Shown: positions 39,480 to 49,703 of the stretch, piece by piece
Position numbering within the stretch: position 1 is the first letter of the stretch
How the letters are laid out: every line of letters begins with the position of its first letter
Assembly: GCA_963795835.1 (NCBI GenBank)
Contig: CAWCJC010000006.1
Location: 372,001 to 436,000, forward strand
Origin: JALYXI01 sp963795835
GTDB taxonomy: Bacteria; Acidobacteriota; Terriglobia; Bryobacterales; Bryobacteraceae
Direction: 5' to 3'
DNA: 64,000 nt
Notes under the pieces: generated by a model
Databases searched by the model: none
What the model was told of the DNA's origin: nothing
Seen by the model: the letters and a program-made list of their open reading frames with translations, nothing else
Position numbers and translations under genes: made by a program

Positions 39480-41483
39480 TTACCAAACGCGGCAGGCTTT
39501 CTCGCGAACCATCGCGTCGCCTGCCTTGCATCCAAACGCCTGGCTGAACTGCGGCATGTTGGAGACTACGCCGTTGACTCGCGCGCTCGCAAGAGCATGC
39601 GGATTTGTCTGGGCCAGCAAGCGGCGAATTTCAGGCGTCTCATTCTCACACCAGATCTGCCCCCAGCCCAGGAAGAACCGCTGCTGCGCGGTCAGGTCGT
39701 CGCGCTTGGGAACGGTTTTGTTCGCAAGCGAATTCATCAGCGCGGCGTAGGCAATCCGAAGTCCGCCATTGTCGGCGGTATTCTCTCCCAGTGTGAGTTT
39801 TCCGTTCAAATGCAGGTCCCCCTCAACGACGAAGCCGCTGTACTCGTCGATGATGCATTGCACGCGAGTCTCAAACGCATCGGCGTCTTTCGGCGTCCAC
39901 CAATCCCGTAAGTTTCCGGCGGCATCGAACTGGCGGCCTTCATCATCGAAGCCGTGAGTTAACTCGTGACCGATCACGGCACCGATCGCGCCGAAGTTCA
40001 CCGCGTCGTCAATGTTCTTATCGAAAAACGGCGGCTGCAGGATACCGGCGGGGAAGTTGATATTGTTCATCTGCGGGTCATAGTAGGCGTTGACCGTCGG
40101 GGGGGTCATGCCCCACTCCAGCCGGTCCACGGGTTTGCCGATTTTGTTAAGCTGCCGATGAAATTCAAATGCGTTGGCGCGTTGCGAGTTGCCCAGCGCG
40201 TCTCCCCGCACAATCTTCAAAGCGGAGTAGTCGCGCCATTTCTCTGGATACCCGATCTTGTTGGTGATGGCGTGAAGTTTCTCCAAAGCTTTGACCTTCG
40301 TTTCAGGCGTCATCCAGTCAAGCTTTTGAATGTCTTCTCCAAGCGACTGTTCCAGAGCGCGAACCATCTTGAGCGTGCGCTCTTTTCCATCGGCGCCGAA
40401 GGTCTGTTCGACAAAGTCCCGGCCCAGTGCCTCGCCCAGATCGCCATCTGTGTAGGCGACGCATCTCTTCCAGCGCGCTTTCTGTTCTTTCGCGCCTTGC
40501 AGAGTCCTGCTGTAAAAGTCGAAGTTCTCGTCGACAAACGCTTTAGGGAGAAGCGCGGCCTGTGAGCGAACATAGTGCCACGCCAGATAATCTTTAAGTG
40601 CCGGGCTCTTCAGTTGGGTGTCGAAGGCGCGGAAAAAGTCCGGAGCGGCAACGTTCACGTTATCGAAACCCGGCGCATTCAGATCTTTGAAATACGCGGT
40701 CCAATTGAAATCCGGCGAAAGTTTGGCGGCTTCGGCGACGGCCATCTTGTGATAGACCTTCGTGGGATCGCGTCGCGTGACCACATCTTGCGAACCCTTG
40801 GCGAGAGCGGTTTCGAGTCCCATAACAGCAGTGGCGGAGGCTGCGGCTTGCGCGTTTGACCGGCCGAGAAGAAGGAACATCTTCCGAAGATGTTCGACGT
40901 ACTTCTCGCGGATCTCTTTAGACTTTGCATCGTCTTTGAGGTAGTAATCGCGCTCAGGAAGACCCAAACCGGATTGATCAAGTTGAGCGATAACGGCCGT
41001 GGAGTCTTTAAAGTCCTGACCGGAGCCGAAACCGAAGAACGCGTCCACGCCCATCGCGTGCAGACGGGCGATTTCATCCGTGATGGATGCAGGAGAGCTC
41101 AGCGCGGCGATGCGGTCAAGCTCAGGTTTCAATGAGGCTGTACCTTTGCTTTCGATTGTGGCTTCATCCATGCAGGAAGCATAGTAATCGCCGATCTGTT
41201 TCTGAAGCGAGGTGCGGGAAGCATCGTCGGCAGCGGCCTTCTCCAGAATGTTCTTGAGAATTAAGCGATTGCGTTCGGCGAGTTCGCTGAAGCGGCCCCA
41301 GGAGGATTGATCGGGCGGAACCGGATTGTTCTTAAGCCAGGTCCCACAGGAGTACTGATAGAAGTTCTGACACGGATTCACGGCTTTATCAAGGGCCGTG
41401 GCATCGAACCCAGCGATTGTTCCCGACGGAAGTTCCTGGGCGAAGCAGGCCGCGGTAAAAAGCAGAGAGAGAAGAAGTTTCAC
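39480..41483 (-). CDS. M13-family zinc metallopeptidase (neprilysin/PepO type)
   Basis: 667 residues with a signal peptide (MKLLLSLLFTAACFAQE). The zinc site is AVIGHELTHGFDDEG with the third ligand in GENTADNGG; the substrate-binding NAYYDP is present and the chain ends CRVW, a family hallmark. The N-terminal part has PCQNFYQYSCGTW. Exported M13 peptidases cleave oligopeptides. It starts inside the upstream gene's stop (ATGA at 41480-41483), so it is coupled to the Sel1-metallophosphatase. It ends 8 bases from the convergent dehydrogenase. Confidence 0.93.
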   Translation of the reverse strand: MKLLLSLLFTAACFAQELPSGTIAGFDATALDKAVNPCQNFYQYSCGTWLKNNPVPPDQSSWGRFSELAERNRLILKNILEKAAADDASRTSLQKQIGDYYASCMDEATIESKGTASLKPELDRIAALSSPASITDEIARLHAMGVDAFFGFGSGQDFKDSTAVIAQLDQSGLGLPERDYYLKDDAKSKEIREKYVEHLRKMFLLLGRSNAQAAASATAVMGLETALAKGSQDVVTRRDPTKVYHKMAVAEAAKLSPDFNWTAYFKDLNAPGFDNVNVAAPDFFRAFDTQLKSPALKDYLAWHYVRSQAALLPKAFVDENFDFYSRTLQGAKEQKARWKRCVAYTDGDLGEALGRDFVEQTFGADGKERTLKMVRALEQSLGEDIQKLDWMTPETKVKALEKLHAITNKIGYPEKWRDYSALKIVRGDALGNSQRANAFEFHRQLNKIGKPVDRLEWGMTPPTVNAYYDPQMNNINFPAGILQPPFFDKNIDDAVNFGAIGAVIGHELTHGFDDEGRQFDAAGNLRDWWTPKDADAFETRVQCIIDEYSGFVVEGDLHLNGKLTLGENTADNGGLRIAYAALMNSLANKTVPKRDDLTAQQRFFLGWGQIWCENETPEIRRLLAQTNPHALASARVNGVVSNMPQFSQAFGCKAGDAMVREKACRVW

Positions 41484-43372
41484 TTTGATAAAGATTGTAT
41501 ACGCTCCAGGAGCGGCGAAGGTTCCGGATCGAGAGCGGAAGCCTGCTTCAAATACCGGAGCAGGTCGGCGGACTCGTCTTTTGGCAAGGGCAATTTCGAA
41601 CCCCGGTGTACGGCGAAGAGTTCACCTTTTTCTTCAAGCAGGCAGGATTGCCGGGCTTCCCCCTTCTTGTTTTTCTCAAGCCCTACGTTCACCAGAATCA
41701 CACGGCCTGACAACTCGGGCATAACGGCTCCACCAGCATCAGTACGGCCGATTACCTGGCGGACGGCTCCGAATTTCTTCAGCGTTCCATCAAGCGCGGG
41801 GTCACCCTTGTTGCCGAGAGCGTACCCGTTGAACCAAAGTGGGCTTTGGGGGTCGGTGATGATACCGCCCGCCATCTTTGTCGGGTTAGCGAGTTCCTGG
41901 CGCACGGTGGAGTTAATCTGGTCGAGCGATTCCGCGGCATAGGTGGCGCTCACTCCAGCGTTCGAATAAAGCGTGCTGTTGATGCGGATCACCGTATCGT
42001 GGGTCAAAATCCACTTCCCGTATTGACCTGTAGGTTCGAAGGCCTGTCGCTGCTCGATGAATCCGAGCGGATGAGTGGTCATCCAGGCCTCCCGCGTCTC
42101 CGGCGCCCGGCCCGCGTAGGCTTTCACGTATTGCTCATAAGCACGTTGACGGGTGGCTTCAGAGTCGGGAGTTTCGAATTTCTTATATTCGGAGGGGCTG
42201 ACGAAGCGAAGATCGCCATACATGTTCATCGCTTCGTGGTTGCCGATCAGGCAGTGGACCATACCTCCCGCGGCTTTGGCCTGGCCCTCCAGCTTGATCA
42301 TGAGTTCCATGATGCGGCGGGAATCCGTTCCTTTGTCGACAATGTTTCCGGTCTGAACCAAATGCGCATGGCCGCCAGACCAATTAGAGTTTTCATCGAT
42401 CAGGCCGACACTTTGGAGGGTTGAAGTAAAAGCGCGCAAATGTCCATGAACATCGCCCACCGCCACGACGCGATCAATGCCGGTCCAGACCCCTCCGCCC
42501 GTTGAAACTGCGGCTGAGGTTGCCTCAGAAACGGAATCGGGGGAAGGTGGTTTTGTGGGCGGGGCCTTGGCCAGCGCAATCTGTTTCGCGTGAGACTGTT
42601 TGAATGCACTGGCCATCTCTTCGGCCTGGGCAAGCTGTTTCTTGTTCAGCTTTTCGACCGTGAGTTCCATCAGGTTGGAGGCGCGCGGGTCGCCCGCTTC
42701 TTTCGCGAGCAGGTAGTACATGTGCGAGCGGACTAAATCGCGGTCCACACCTTCGCCGTTGTAATAGAGAATGCCCAGGTTGCAGAGCGCGCCTTCTTCC
42801 CATTGATCCGCGGCCTTCAGATACCACTTCTGGGCTTCCTTGTAATCCACCTTGACTCCGTGGCCCAAATCGTAGAGAACTCCCAGGTTAAACTGCGCAT
42901 CGGCATTCCCCGCTTCAGCGCTCTTCCGGTACCACTTTTCTGCTTGCGCGAAATCATGCAGGGCGCCTTTGCTGGATTCATAAAGCTCGCCGACACTGTC
43001 CGCGGCCTTTGAATCGCCTTTCTGCGCGGCCTTGGTGAACCACTCAGCGGCCTGCGTTTCGTCTTTCGGAACACCGGAGCCGGTGCTGTAGAGCAGCCCC
43101 AGGTTATATTGCGCTTCCGGAATCCCCTTTTCAGCGGCGATGCGGTAATATTTTGCGGCTTCCGCCGGATCGGCTTTCACGCCAGAGCCGCGCGCATAAA
43201 GCAGGGCTACGTTATAAGCGGCAAACGGAAGACCCTGGTCTGCCAGCGGCTGCCACTCCCTGAGAGCGGTCTGGTAATCACCTTTCTCGAAGGCGGCCTT
43301 GCCGACCTCAAAATCCGCGCCCGCCAGGTTTACTGCCACGAAAGCAAACAAAGCAAAGGGTATTCGCAACAT
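41480..43372 (-). CDS. exported Sel1-repeat plus metallophosphatase protein
   Basis: 630 residues with a signal peptide (MLRIPFALFAFVAVNLAGA). Residues about 25-250 hold roughly six Sel1-type repeats (for example AQYNLGLLYSTGSGVPKDE and AQFNLGVLYDLGHGVKVD). After a spacer, a calcineurin-like phosphoesterase of the Shewanella-type begins near 290: VVAVGDVHGH, QTGNIVDKG, CLIGNHEAMN. The second metal motif normally reads GD, here GN. Substrate unknown. It precedes and is coupled to the M13 peptidase, giving an exported peptidase-phosphoesterase pair. Its start is 46 bases from divergent tsaD. Confidence 0.82.
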   Translation of the reverse strand: MLRIPFALFAFVAVNLAGADFEVGKAAFEKGDYQTALREWQPLADQGLPFAAYNVALLYARGSGVKADPAEAAKYYRIAAEKGIPEAQYNLGLLYSTGSGVPKDETQAAEWFTKAAQKGDSKAADSVGELYESSKGALHDFAQAEKWYRKSAEAGNADAQFNLGVLYDLGHGVKVDYKEAQKWYLKAADQWEEGALCNLGILYYNGEGVDRDLVRSHMYYLLAKEAGDPRASNLMELTVEKLNKKQLAQAEEMASAFKQSHAKQIALAKAPPTKPPSPDSVSEATSAAVSTGGGVWTGIDRVVAVGDVHGHLRAFTSTLQSVGLIDENSNWSGGHAHLVQTGNIVDKGTDSRRIMELMIKLEGQAKAAGGMVHCLIGNHEAMNMYGDLRFVSPSEYKKFETPDSEATRQRAYEQYVKAYAGRAPETREAWMTTHPLGFIEQRQAFEPTGQYGKWILTHDTVIRINSTLYSNAGVSATYAAESLDQINSTVRQELANPTKMAGGIITDPQSPLWFNGYALGNKGDPALDGTLKKFGAVRQVIGRTDAGGAVMPELSGRVILVNVGLEKNKKGEARQSCLLEEKGELFAVHRGSKLPLPKDESADLLRYLKQASALDPEPSPLLERIQSLSK

Positions 43373-43418
43373 CCGCCATAAGGGAGCAATTCAGACTCCA
43401 AGTGACACAATCGAGGGA

Positions 43419-44486
43419 GTGGCTATTAGAATCTTAGGCATTGAATCGTCTTGCGACGAGACCGCGGCGGCGGTGCTTGACGACGAAGCTGGGGTTCTCT
43501 CCTCCACAGTGGCGTCACAGTTGGCCGCGCACGCGAAATACGGCGGCGTGGTGCCGGAAATCGCCTCGCGGGAGCACGGGCGGGCGATTGTTCCGGTCGT
43601 GCGGGCGGCAATGTCGGACTCGGGACTCGGGTGGAAAGACTTATCGGCGATTGCGGTTACGGTGGGTCCCGGTCTGGTGGGGTCGCTCCTGGTTGGGGTT
43701 ACTTATGCGAAGGCGCTGAGTTATGCAACGGGCGCTCCCTTGATTGCCGTCAACCACGTGGAGGGCCACATTCACGCAGTGATCTTCGAATCGCCGGTGG
43801 AGTTTCCGGCAGTGGCGCTGGTGGTGAGCGGCGGGCATACGCATCTGTTCTCCGTGAGCGCTGATTTCGACTTACAATTGCTGGGCCGGACCCGGGATGA
43901 CGCCGCGGGTGAGGCATTCGACAAGGTGGGAAAGCTTTTGGGATTTGGTTATCCCGGTGGGCCCGTGATTGACCGGCTGGCTCCTTACGGAGACGCGCGC
44001 GCGGTGCGTTTTCCGCTGGCGAAGTTGAAGGGGAACCCGCTCGATTTCAGCTTCAGCGGTCTTAAAACCGCGGTACTCCGGTGGTCGGAAGCTCAGGACA
44101 TGAACGCCGAGGTGGAAACAAGGCGCCAGCTCTTGGCCAGGAACCCTTCGCCTTCGGTGGAGGATTGGTTAGCAGTCACGCCCCAGAAGACCCTGGACGC
44201 GATTGCCAGTTTTCAACGAACAGTCGTCACCGAACTTCTGGCAAGAGCGAGGCCGAGCGCGGAGGCAATTGGGGCACGATCGGTGATCGTGTCGGGAGGT
44301 GTGGCTTGCAACAGCGGTTTGCGTAGGGCGGCCGAGGATTTGGGGCTCTCAATTCCGGTGTTCTTCCCTCGCGCGGCGCTCTCGACCGATAACGCGGTGA
44401 TGATCGCGGCCGCCGCCTTTTCGAAGCTTCGGCGAGGGGAAATTGCAGGGCTCGATACAGCCGTTTACGCTCAGCTAGCCCTTTAG
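43419..44486 (+). CDS. tsaD: tRNA N6-threonylcarbamoyladenosine transferase TsaD
   Basis: 355 residues if translation starts at GTG 43419 (VAIRILGIESSCDET); longer upstream reading lacks TsaD character. Motifs: GIESSCDETAAAV, metal-binding NHVEGHIHA, VSGGHTHLF, and GGVACNSGLR. It transfers threonylcarbamoyl onto A37 of ANN-reading tRNAs with TsaB and TsaE, neither of which is in the window. Divergent from the Sel1 protein. Confidence 0.93.
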   Translation: MAIRILGIESSCDETAAAVLDDEAGVLSSTVASQLAAHAKYGGVVPEIASREHGRAIVPVVRAAMSDSGLGWKDLSAIAVTVGPGLVGSLLVGVTYAKALSYATGAPLIAVNHVEGHIHAVIFESPVEFPAVALVVSGGHTHLFSVSADFDLQLLGRTRDDAAGEAFDKVGKLLGFGYPGGPVIDRLAPYGDARAVRFPLAKLKGNPLDFSFSGLKTAVLRWSEAQDMNAEVETRRQLLARNPSPSVEDWLAVTPQKTLDAIASFQRTVVTELLARARPSAEAIGARSVIVSGGVACNSGLRRAAEDLGLSIPVFFPRAALSTDNAVMIAAAAFSKLRRGEIAGLDTAVYAQLAL

Positions 44487-44609
44487 GATGTACGCTGATA
44501 AGCGCGGGATGGCAAAGCTTTTGGGCTAATTCCACCAGCCAGCCTAACTGTAATCTCCGGCCCCATACAAATCAATTCTGGCGCGTTACCTGCATCGGCT
44601 TTGACGCAT

Positions 44610-45611
44610 ATGGAAAATCTGGATCGAAGAACCTTTTTAGGCGGTCTCGCCGCTCTTTCCGCAGCCGACCTCAGCCAGGCTGCCGATACACCGGGCGAAA
44701 TGCCAAGGCGCGAGTTGGGCAGCACCGGCCAGCGCGTCTCCGCCATCGGGCTGGGCGGCTTTCACCTGGGACGCTCCAAACTCGAAGAGGCCGATGCCAT
44801 CAAACTATTCCAAACGGCCGTTGACCGTGGCATCAACTTCTCCGACAACTCCTGGGACTATAACGACGGTGAAAGTGAGCGCCGTGTCGGCAAGGCCCTG
44901 AAAGGCCGCCGGGATCAAGTCTTCGTCATGACCAAATTCGACGGACGCACCAAAGGCTCCGCCCTGAAACAACTGGACCAATCGCTCTCACGCCTCCAGG
45001 TTGACCATGTCGATCTCTGGCAGTTCCACGAAAATATCCGCCTCGAAGACCCTGACCGCTTCTTTGCCGAGGGCGGCGCAGTAGAAGCCATGCTCGAAGC
45101 CAAAAAGGCGGGGAAAATCCGTTACATGGGTTTTACCGGTCATAAGGACCCTATGGTGCACCTACGCATGTTGGACCTGGCGGAGAAACATAATTTTTCC
45201 TTCGACACGGCCCAGATGCCACTTAACGTCATGGACGCTCATTTCCGCAGCTTTGAGAAGGCCGTCGTTCCTCGCCTTGTCGCTAAGAAGATGGGCGTGC
45301 TCGGAATGAAATCAATGGCGGATAAACACATTCTCGAAAGCAAAACCGTCACGGCTCTCGAGTGCCTGCAGTATTCTCTTAGCCTGCCGACCTCCGTCGT
45401 GATCACCGGAATCGATAGCATGCCGGTTCTCGATCAAGCATTCCAGGCGGTTAAGACTTACTCCACGCTTGGGAAATCCGGAATCCAGGCCATTCTAGCG
45501 AAAACCGCAACTGCCGCCGCTGACGGAAAGTACGAACCTTTCAAGACCAGTCCAATTTTTGACTCTACTGCCTCACACCCCGAGTGGCTAGGCTATAACC
45601 CGCAAACGTAG
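44610..45611 (+). CDS. Tat-exported aldo/keto reductase
   Basis: 333 residues from ATG 44610 (a TTG three codons earlier is possible). The Tat signal is LDRRTFLGGLAALSAADL. The TIM barrel follows: RELGSTGQRVSAIGLGG, GINFSDNSWDYNDGESER with the usual Asp and Tyr, VMTKFDGR with the catalytic Lys, and VDLWQFHE with the His. It reduces aldehydes or ketones, or acts on sugars, outside the cytoplasm; substrate unknown. A strong hairpin follows its stop. Confidence 0.85.
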   Translation: MENLDRRTFLGGLAALSAADLSQAADTPGEMPRRELGSTGQRVSAIGLGGFHLGRSKLEEADAIKLFQTAVDRGINFSDNSWDYNDGESERRVGKALKGRRDQVFVMTKFDGRTKGSALKQLDQSLSRLQVDHVDLWQFHENIRLEDPDRFFAEGGAVEAMLEAKKAGKIRYMGFTGHKDPMVHLRMLDLAEKHNFSFDTAQMPLNVMDAHFRSFEKAVVPRLVAKKMGVLGMKSMADKHILESKTVTALECLQYSLSLPTSVVITGIDSMPVLDQAFQAVKTYSTLGKSGIQAILAKTATAAADGKYEPFKTSPIFDSTASHPEWLGYNPQT

Positions 45612-45614
45612 CTT

Positions 45615-45638
45615 TGGTCCCGGGTTATTCCGGGACCA
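45615..45638. terminator. hairpin between convergent genes
   Basis: TGGTCCCGG - GTTATT - CCGGGACCA: a perfect 9-bp stem with a 6-base loop, placed 3 bases after the aldo/keto reductase stop and 20 bases before the end of the convergent DUF6807 gene. There is no long T tract on either side, so it may stop transcription in both directions with help, or just stabilise 3' ends. Confidence 0.65.
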
Positions 45639-45657
45639 CCTGAACCACGGCGTCTCT

Positions 45658-46630
45658 TTACTTAGAATACTTATCCCACTCCCCCGCAATATTAGCCGAC
45701 TTCTCATCTCCCGGATGGATGATCACCCGGTAGCGGAATCTGAGCGTCTGCCCCGGCTCAATCGTCATCGATCCATCTTTGGATTTATCTTTCTCGAACT
45801 CTTTCACTCCAAAGATATTCGCCGCAAATAACCCGTATCCGCGCGCATGCCAGTAAGTTGGATGCCGCGGATTCGCTGGGTTGTCCAGAATCGCCACTCC
45901 TACCTTCTCGCCCTCAATCTCACCATGGAAGTCCATCCAGTTCGAGCGCTTCCCCCAGCACTCCGCTTCCGTCTTGCATCCATCCGCGTTCACCATCACA
46001 CCCGTCCGTGGAGGGTTCGGCAAGCTTTTCTTGTCCTTCTCTTCCAAGCCGGCCGCCAAACGAATGGCAAAGACGCCATCCTTGTTATCCCCGAAAGTCA
46101 CTTTCGTCAGCGGCGTCAGCGTGAAGTCGAAGTCCATGCGCCGGTCAGCCGCTCCCGAGTAGAAAGTCATCACACGGTGTTCCTGCAAAATCGCCGTGCC
46201 TTGCGGGTCCAGCCAGTCCATCGTGACCGTCAAGGTGCCGCTCTTCGTCTCCGCTCTTCACCTCATCGATCTTCTTCAGCACGATGTTCCCGCGGTTCGT
46301 TGTCTTGTAGTCCTTCTCATTGCTCCAGAAGTCGTACCCATTCACCAGAAAGTGCCCGAACCACAGCCCGCGATGATGCTGATGGTCGGTCGATTCCCCC
46401 TCCACCTTCTCCATCGGAAAATGCCGCGTAACAATCGTCCCGGTCGCTGCCCGCAATGGATGCAGATAGGGATGCCCACTTTGCGGCCCGTAGTAGAACG
46501 TCGTAAAAGGCTTGCCATCCACTTCCACCGTCACTGTCTCATTCGCGGCCTTCTCGATTTTGACCTGGGCGGACAGAGGCACCGCGCAAACGAGTGCCAG
46601 GATGATTTGTTTCAAGGTGATTCGTTTCAT
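45658..46630 (-). CDS. secreted DUF6807 (PmoA-family) protein (one frameshift)
   Basis: About 323 residues after repair. Signal peptide ends VPLSAQ. The DUF6807 signature is clear: FYYGPQSGHPYLHPLRAATG, then STDHQHHRGLWFGHF, later VMVNADGCKTEAECWGKRS and NPANPRHPTYWHARGYGLF. Pfam names the family PmoA (methane oxygenase) but it is not methane monooxygenase; the His-rich motif suggests metal or sugar binding in polysaccharide-using bacteria. The frame changes near 46240; one base removed gives SGTLTVTMDW. Its ATG overlaps the purK stop (46627-46630). Confidence 0.8.
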
Positions 46631-47718
46631 GATTCCAATTCAGTATATGCCTTGCGCACCTTTCGTTCCGCGGCTTCGGGCGTGTTGGCCGTCGCCGTCA
46701 GATGCCCCATCTTGCGGCCGGCCCGCGCTTCTGTTTTCCCATAAAGATGCAACTTCACATCGGGATCATGCAGGGCCCGCTCAAAGTTCCAATTCCCCGC
46801 TCCAATCAAATTCATCATCGCCGCCGGACGAAACATCTCAGTCGACCCCAACGGTAACCCGCACACCGCCCGCAATTGTTGCTCGAATTGGCTGGTCACA
46901 CAGGAATCGATCGTCAGATGCCCGGAATTATGCGGACGCGGAGCTAACTCATTCACCATAAGGCGCCCCTGCTTTGTCAGAAAGAACTCCACGCAAAGCA
47001 CACCCACCACGCCTAATTGCTCCAAGACCTCCGTTGTAATCGCAATCGCCTCTTCGCACGGATAAGGAGCCACGCTCAATTCCAGGATTCCGTCGCGGTG
47101 CGTGTTGCGGGAAGGCGCATAATGCACGACATTCCCGTCCGCCCCCCGAGCTGCCACCACCGAAAGCTCGCACTCGAAATCCACCAGAGCCTCCGCCACT
47201 GCCTCTTGCCCCTGCATCGAAGCCCAAGCCGCATCCCACTCCTCCAAAGCGCCTACCCGATGCTGTCCCTTCCCGTCATACCCGAACCCGGCAGTCTTCA
47301 AAATTGCCGGAACAGCAAACTCCTCCAGATCCTCCCGCTTGCGGACAGCCCGAAAATTCGTTACCGGAAATCCATGCTTCTGAAGCCAGGTTTTCTCTCG
47401 CAACCGATGCTGCGTGATATGCAGAATTTCGCCTGAGGGCCTTACAGGTGCGCACTCCGCGACAGCCTGAGCCGTAGCCGCCGGCACGTTCTCAAACTCG
47501 AACGTCACAACGTCCACATCCCGGGCAAACGCGCGCACCGCATCCAGGTCCTCATAGCTTGCCTGGATTTCCACGTCTGCCACCTGCCCCGTCGGCGTAT
47601 CTTCATCGGGCGAAAACGTATGGACCCGGTACCCCATTCGCCGCGCGCTGATCGCGAACATGCGCCCCAACTGACCGCTGCCCAACACCCCGACCGTCGC
47701 GCCCGGCAGAACGATCAA
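46627..47718 (-). CDS. purK: N5-carboxyaminoimidazole ribonucleotide synthase PurK
   Basis: 363 residues of the ATP-grasp fold. N-terminus VGVLGSGQLGRMFAISARR; ATP-binding ILKTAGFGYDGKGQHRV; later VNELAPRPHNSGHLT with metal ligands. It carboxylates AIR at N5 using ATP and bicarbonate in purine synthesis. It overlaps purE upstream by 4 bases (ATGA), the usual purEK order. Confidence 0.95.
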   Translation of the reverse strand: MIVLPGATVGVLGSGQLGRMFAISARRMGYRVHTFSPDEDTPTGQVADVEIQASYEDLDAVRAFARDVDVVTFEFENVPAATAQAVAECAPVRPSGEILHITQHRLREKTWLQKHGFPVTNFRAVRKREDLEEFAVPAILKTAGFGYDGKGQHRVGALEEWDAAWASMQGQEAVAEALVDFECELSVVAARGADGNVVHYAPSRNTHRDGILELSVAPYPCEEAIAITTEVLEQLGVVGVLCVEFFLTKQGRLMVNELAPRPHNSGHLTIDSCVTSQFEQQLRAVCGLPLGSTEMFRPAAMMNLIGAGNWNFERALHDPDVKLHLYGKTEARAGRKMGHLTATANTPEAAERKVRKAYTELES

Positions 47719-48200
47719 TCGAGCCGCTCAGCCTCAATCGACGCCCGCTGCTCCTCCCGGAACGCATGGAGTTTGGCCCGCAACGCCGGCCGCGAAGCCG
47801 CCAATATCTGCACCGCGAACAGACCTGCATTCCGGGCCCCCGCCGGCCCGATCGCAAATGTCGCCACCGGCACGCCTCCGGGCATCTGCACAATCGACAG
47901 TAAAGAATCCAACCCTTGCAGACTCTTCGATTGCACCGGGACACCCAACACGGGCAGCACGGTAAAAGCGGCGGTCATACCCGGCAGGTGCGCGGCCCCG
48001 CCTGCGCCCGCGATGATGACTTCCACCCCGCGCGCCTCCGCACCTGCTGCGAACTCCCTCATCCGGTCCGGGGTCCGATGCGCCGAGACCACCAGCGCTT
48101 CATGCTTCACGCCAAATTCGGCCAGCACCGCAGTCGCCGCGCGCATGGTTTCCCAATCGGACTTGCTGCCCATAATTACGGAAACTGCGACGCCGTCCAA
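47715..48200 (-). CDS. purE: N5-CAIR mutase PurE
   Basis: 161 residues, TTG start at 48200. Class I PurE motifs: VIMGSKSDWETM, SAHRTPDRM with the catalytic His, and GAGGAAHLPGM. It moves the carboxylate from N5 to C4. It is 5 bases after the icd stop and coupled to purK. The unusual TTG start is supported by the direct placement of VAVSVIMGS. Confidence 0.95.
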   Translation of the reverse strand: MDGVAVSVIMGSKSDWETMRAATAVLAEFGVKHEALVVSAHRTPDRMREFAAGAEARGVEVIIAGAGGAAHLPGMTAAFTVLPVLGVPVQSKSLQGLDSLLSIVQMPGGVPVATFAIGPAGARNAGLFAVQILAASRPALRAKLHAFREEQRASIEAERLD

Positions 48201-48205
48201 TGCTT

Positions 48206-49656
48206 TTACTGCCCTTGCGCCAGCGTATAGCCCGCCTTGCCGTCATAATTCCGAAGCGTCTCCGTCTTCACGATGTCGTACCCCGCGGCAGAAACCTTCG
48301 TCATCAACGCCAAAACCTGCTCTTGCGTGATTGTCGCGTTCACATCCACCGGTTGAAAACGGCACCGGAAATTATCGGTCACGAACGTCTCTGGAAACGA
48401 TCCAGGCCACACGATGGTCCCGCGGTTGGAGATCATTTTCAGAGTTCAGCAGTTCGTGCGAAATCTCTTTCAGCTTGTCCCCGAACTCCTTCGGCGCGGA
48501 GCCCCGGCTGTTCAAGTACAAATCCACACCCACCAACTGCACAGCTCACATCCCGATGCGTCGGCGTCCATTCCTTCCGCTTGACTTCGGCGGACGCGTA
48601 CTTCGCCGCCTTCAACTTCTCCGGCTTCTGCCCCAACCGGTCCACCACTGCCTGGGCAAATTCCTTCGTGCCCACCTTCTGTCTGCTGACACCTTCCTCA
48701 AAGATGTCATATGTATGCACGCCATCTTCGATGGTCTTTAACCACGCGTTGTGCACGCGCTCCGCGATCTCCGTCTGCCCAATGTGCACCAGCATCATCA
48801 CACCGCCCAGCAGCAAACCCGAAGGGTTAGCCAGATTCTGCCCCGCCCTGCGCGGTGCCGAACCGTGAATCGCTTCGAACATCGAACACTGCACCCCGAT
48901 ATTCGCCGACCCCGCCAGCCCAACCGAACCCGCAATCTGCGCCGCCACATCCGACAGAATGTCGCCATACAGATTCGGCATCACAATCACGTCAAAGGCT
49001 TCCGGAGTATCCGCCATCTTCGCAGCGCCGATATCGACGATCCAATGCTCCTGCTCTATGTCCTTGTACTCCGCCCCGATCTCCTCGAACACTTTATGAA
49101 AAAGACCGTCGGTCATCTTCATAATGTTGTCCTTCGTGAAGCAGGTGACTTTCTTGCGGTTATTGATCTTCGCGTACTCGAACGCGAAGCGCACAATCTT
49201 TTCGCACCCAGGCCGCGAAATTAGCTTCAGACACTGCATCACGTCGGGCGAAAGCTGATACTCAATCCCCGCGTACAGATCCTCTTCGTTCTCCCGCACA
49301 ATCACGACATCCATCACCGGATGCTTCGTGTCCACGAATGGCGCATAAGAAACGCACGGCCGCACGTTTGCATATAGGCCCAACCGCTTGCGAGTGGTGA
49401 CGTTTAAGCTCTTGAATCCCCCGCCCTGAGGAGTCGTAATCGGAGCCTTGAAGAAGACCTTCGTCCGTCGCAAAGACTCCCAGGCGCTATCCGCAATCCC
49501 GGCGCTATTGCCGCTCAAATAAACTTTTTCGCCGATCTCGATCGGCTCAATTTCCAGTGCCGCCCCTGCTGACTGAATAATGTGTAGCGAAGCGTCCATA
49601 ATTTCCGGACCGATGCCGTCGCCGTGAGCCACTGTAATAGGTATTTTGGTTGCCAT
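48206..49656 (-). CDS. icd: NADP-type isocitrate dehydrogenase with C-terminal extension (two frameshifts)
   Basis: About 482 residues after repair, Thermus-type isocitrate dehydrogenase. N-terminus ITVAHGDGIGPEIMDASL; substrate loop VRPCVSYAPF; REN in VIVRENEEDLYAG; metal site MPNLYGDILSDVAAQIAGS; coenzyme region FEAIHGSAPRRAGQ. The C-terminal extension (about 150 residues, ISNRGTIVWPGSF and DNFRCRFQP) is common in this branch. Frames change near 48560 and 48432; removing one base each gives DVSVQLVGVDLYLNSRG and NSEMISNRGT. It makes 2-oxoglutarate and NADPH in the TCA cycle. Confidence 0.88.
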
Positions 49657-49703
49657 GAAGTCGAACTTTCGAGGATATCAGGTTCGGCTCCGCTGGGGAT
49701 ACG

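Noticed and set aside
45658..46630. Methane monooxygenase subunit (the Pfam family is called PmoA)
   Set aside because: The His-rich soluble secreted protein is DUF6807; it lacks the membrane helices of true PmoA.
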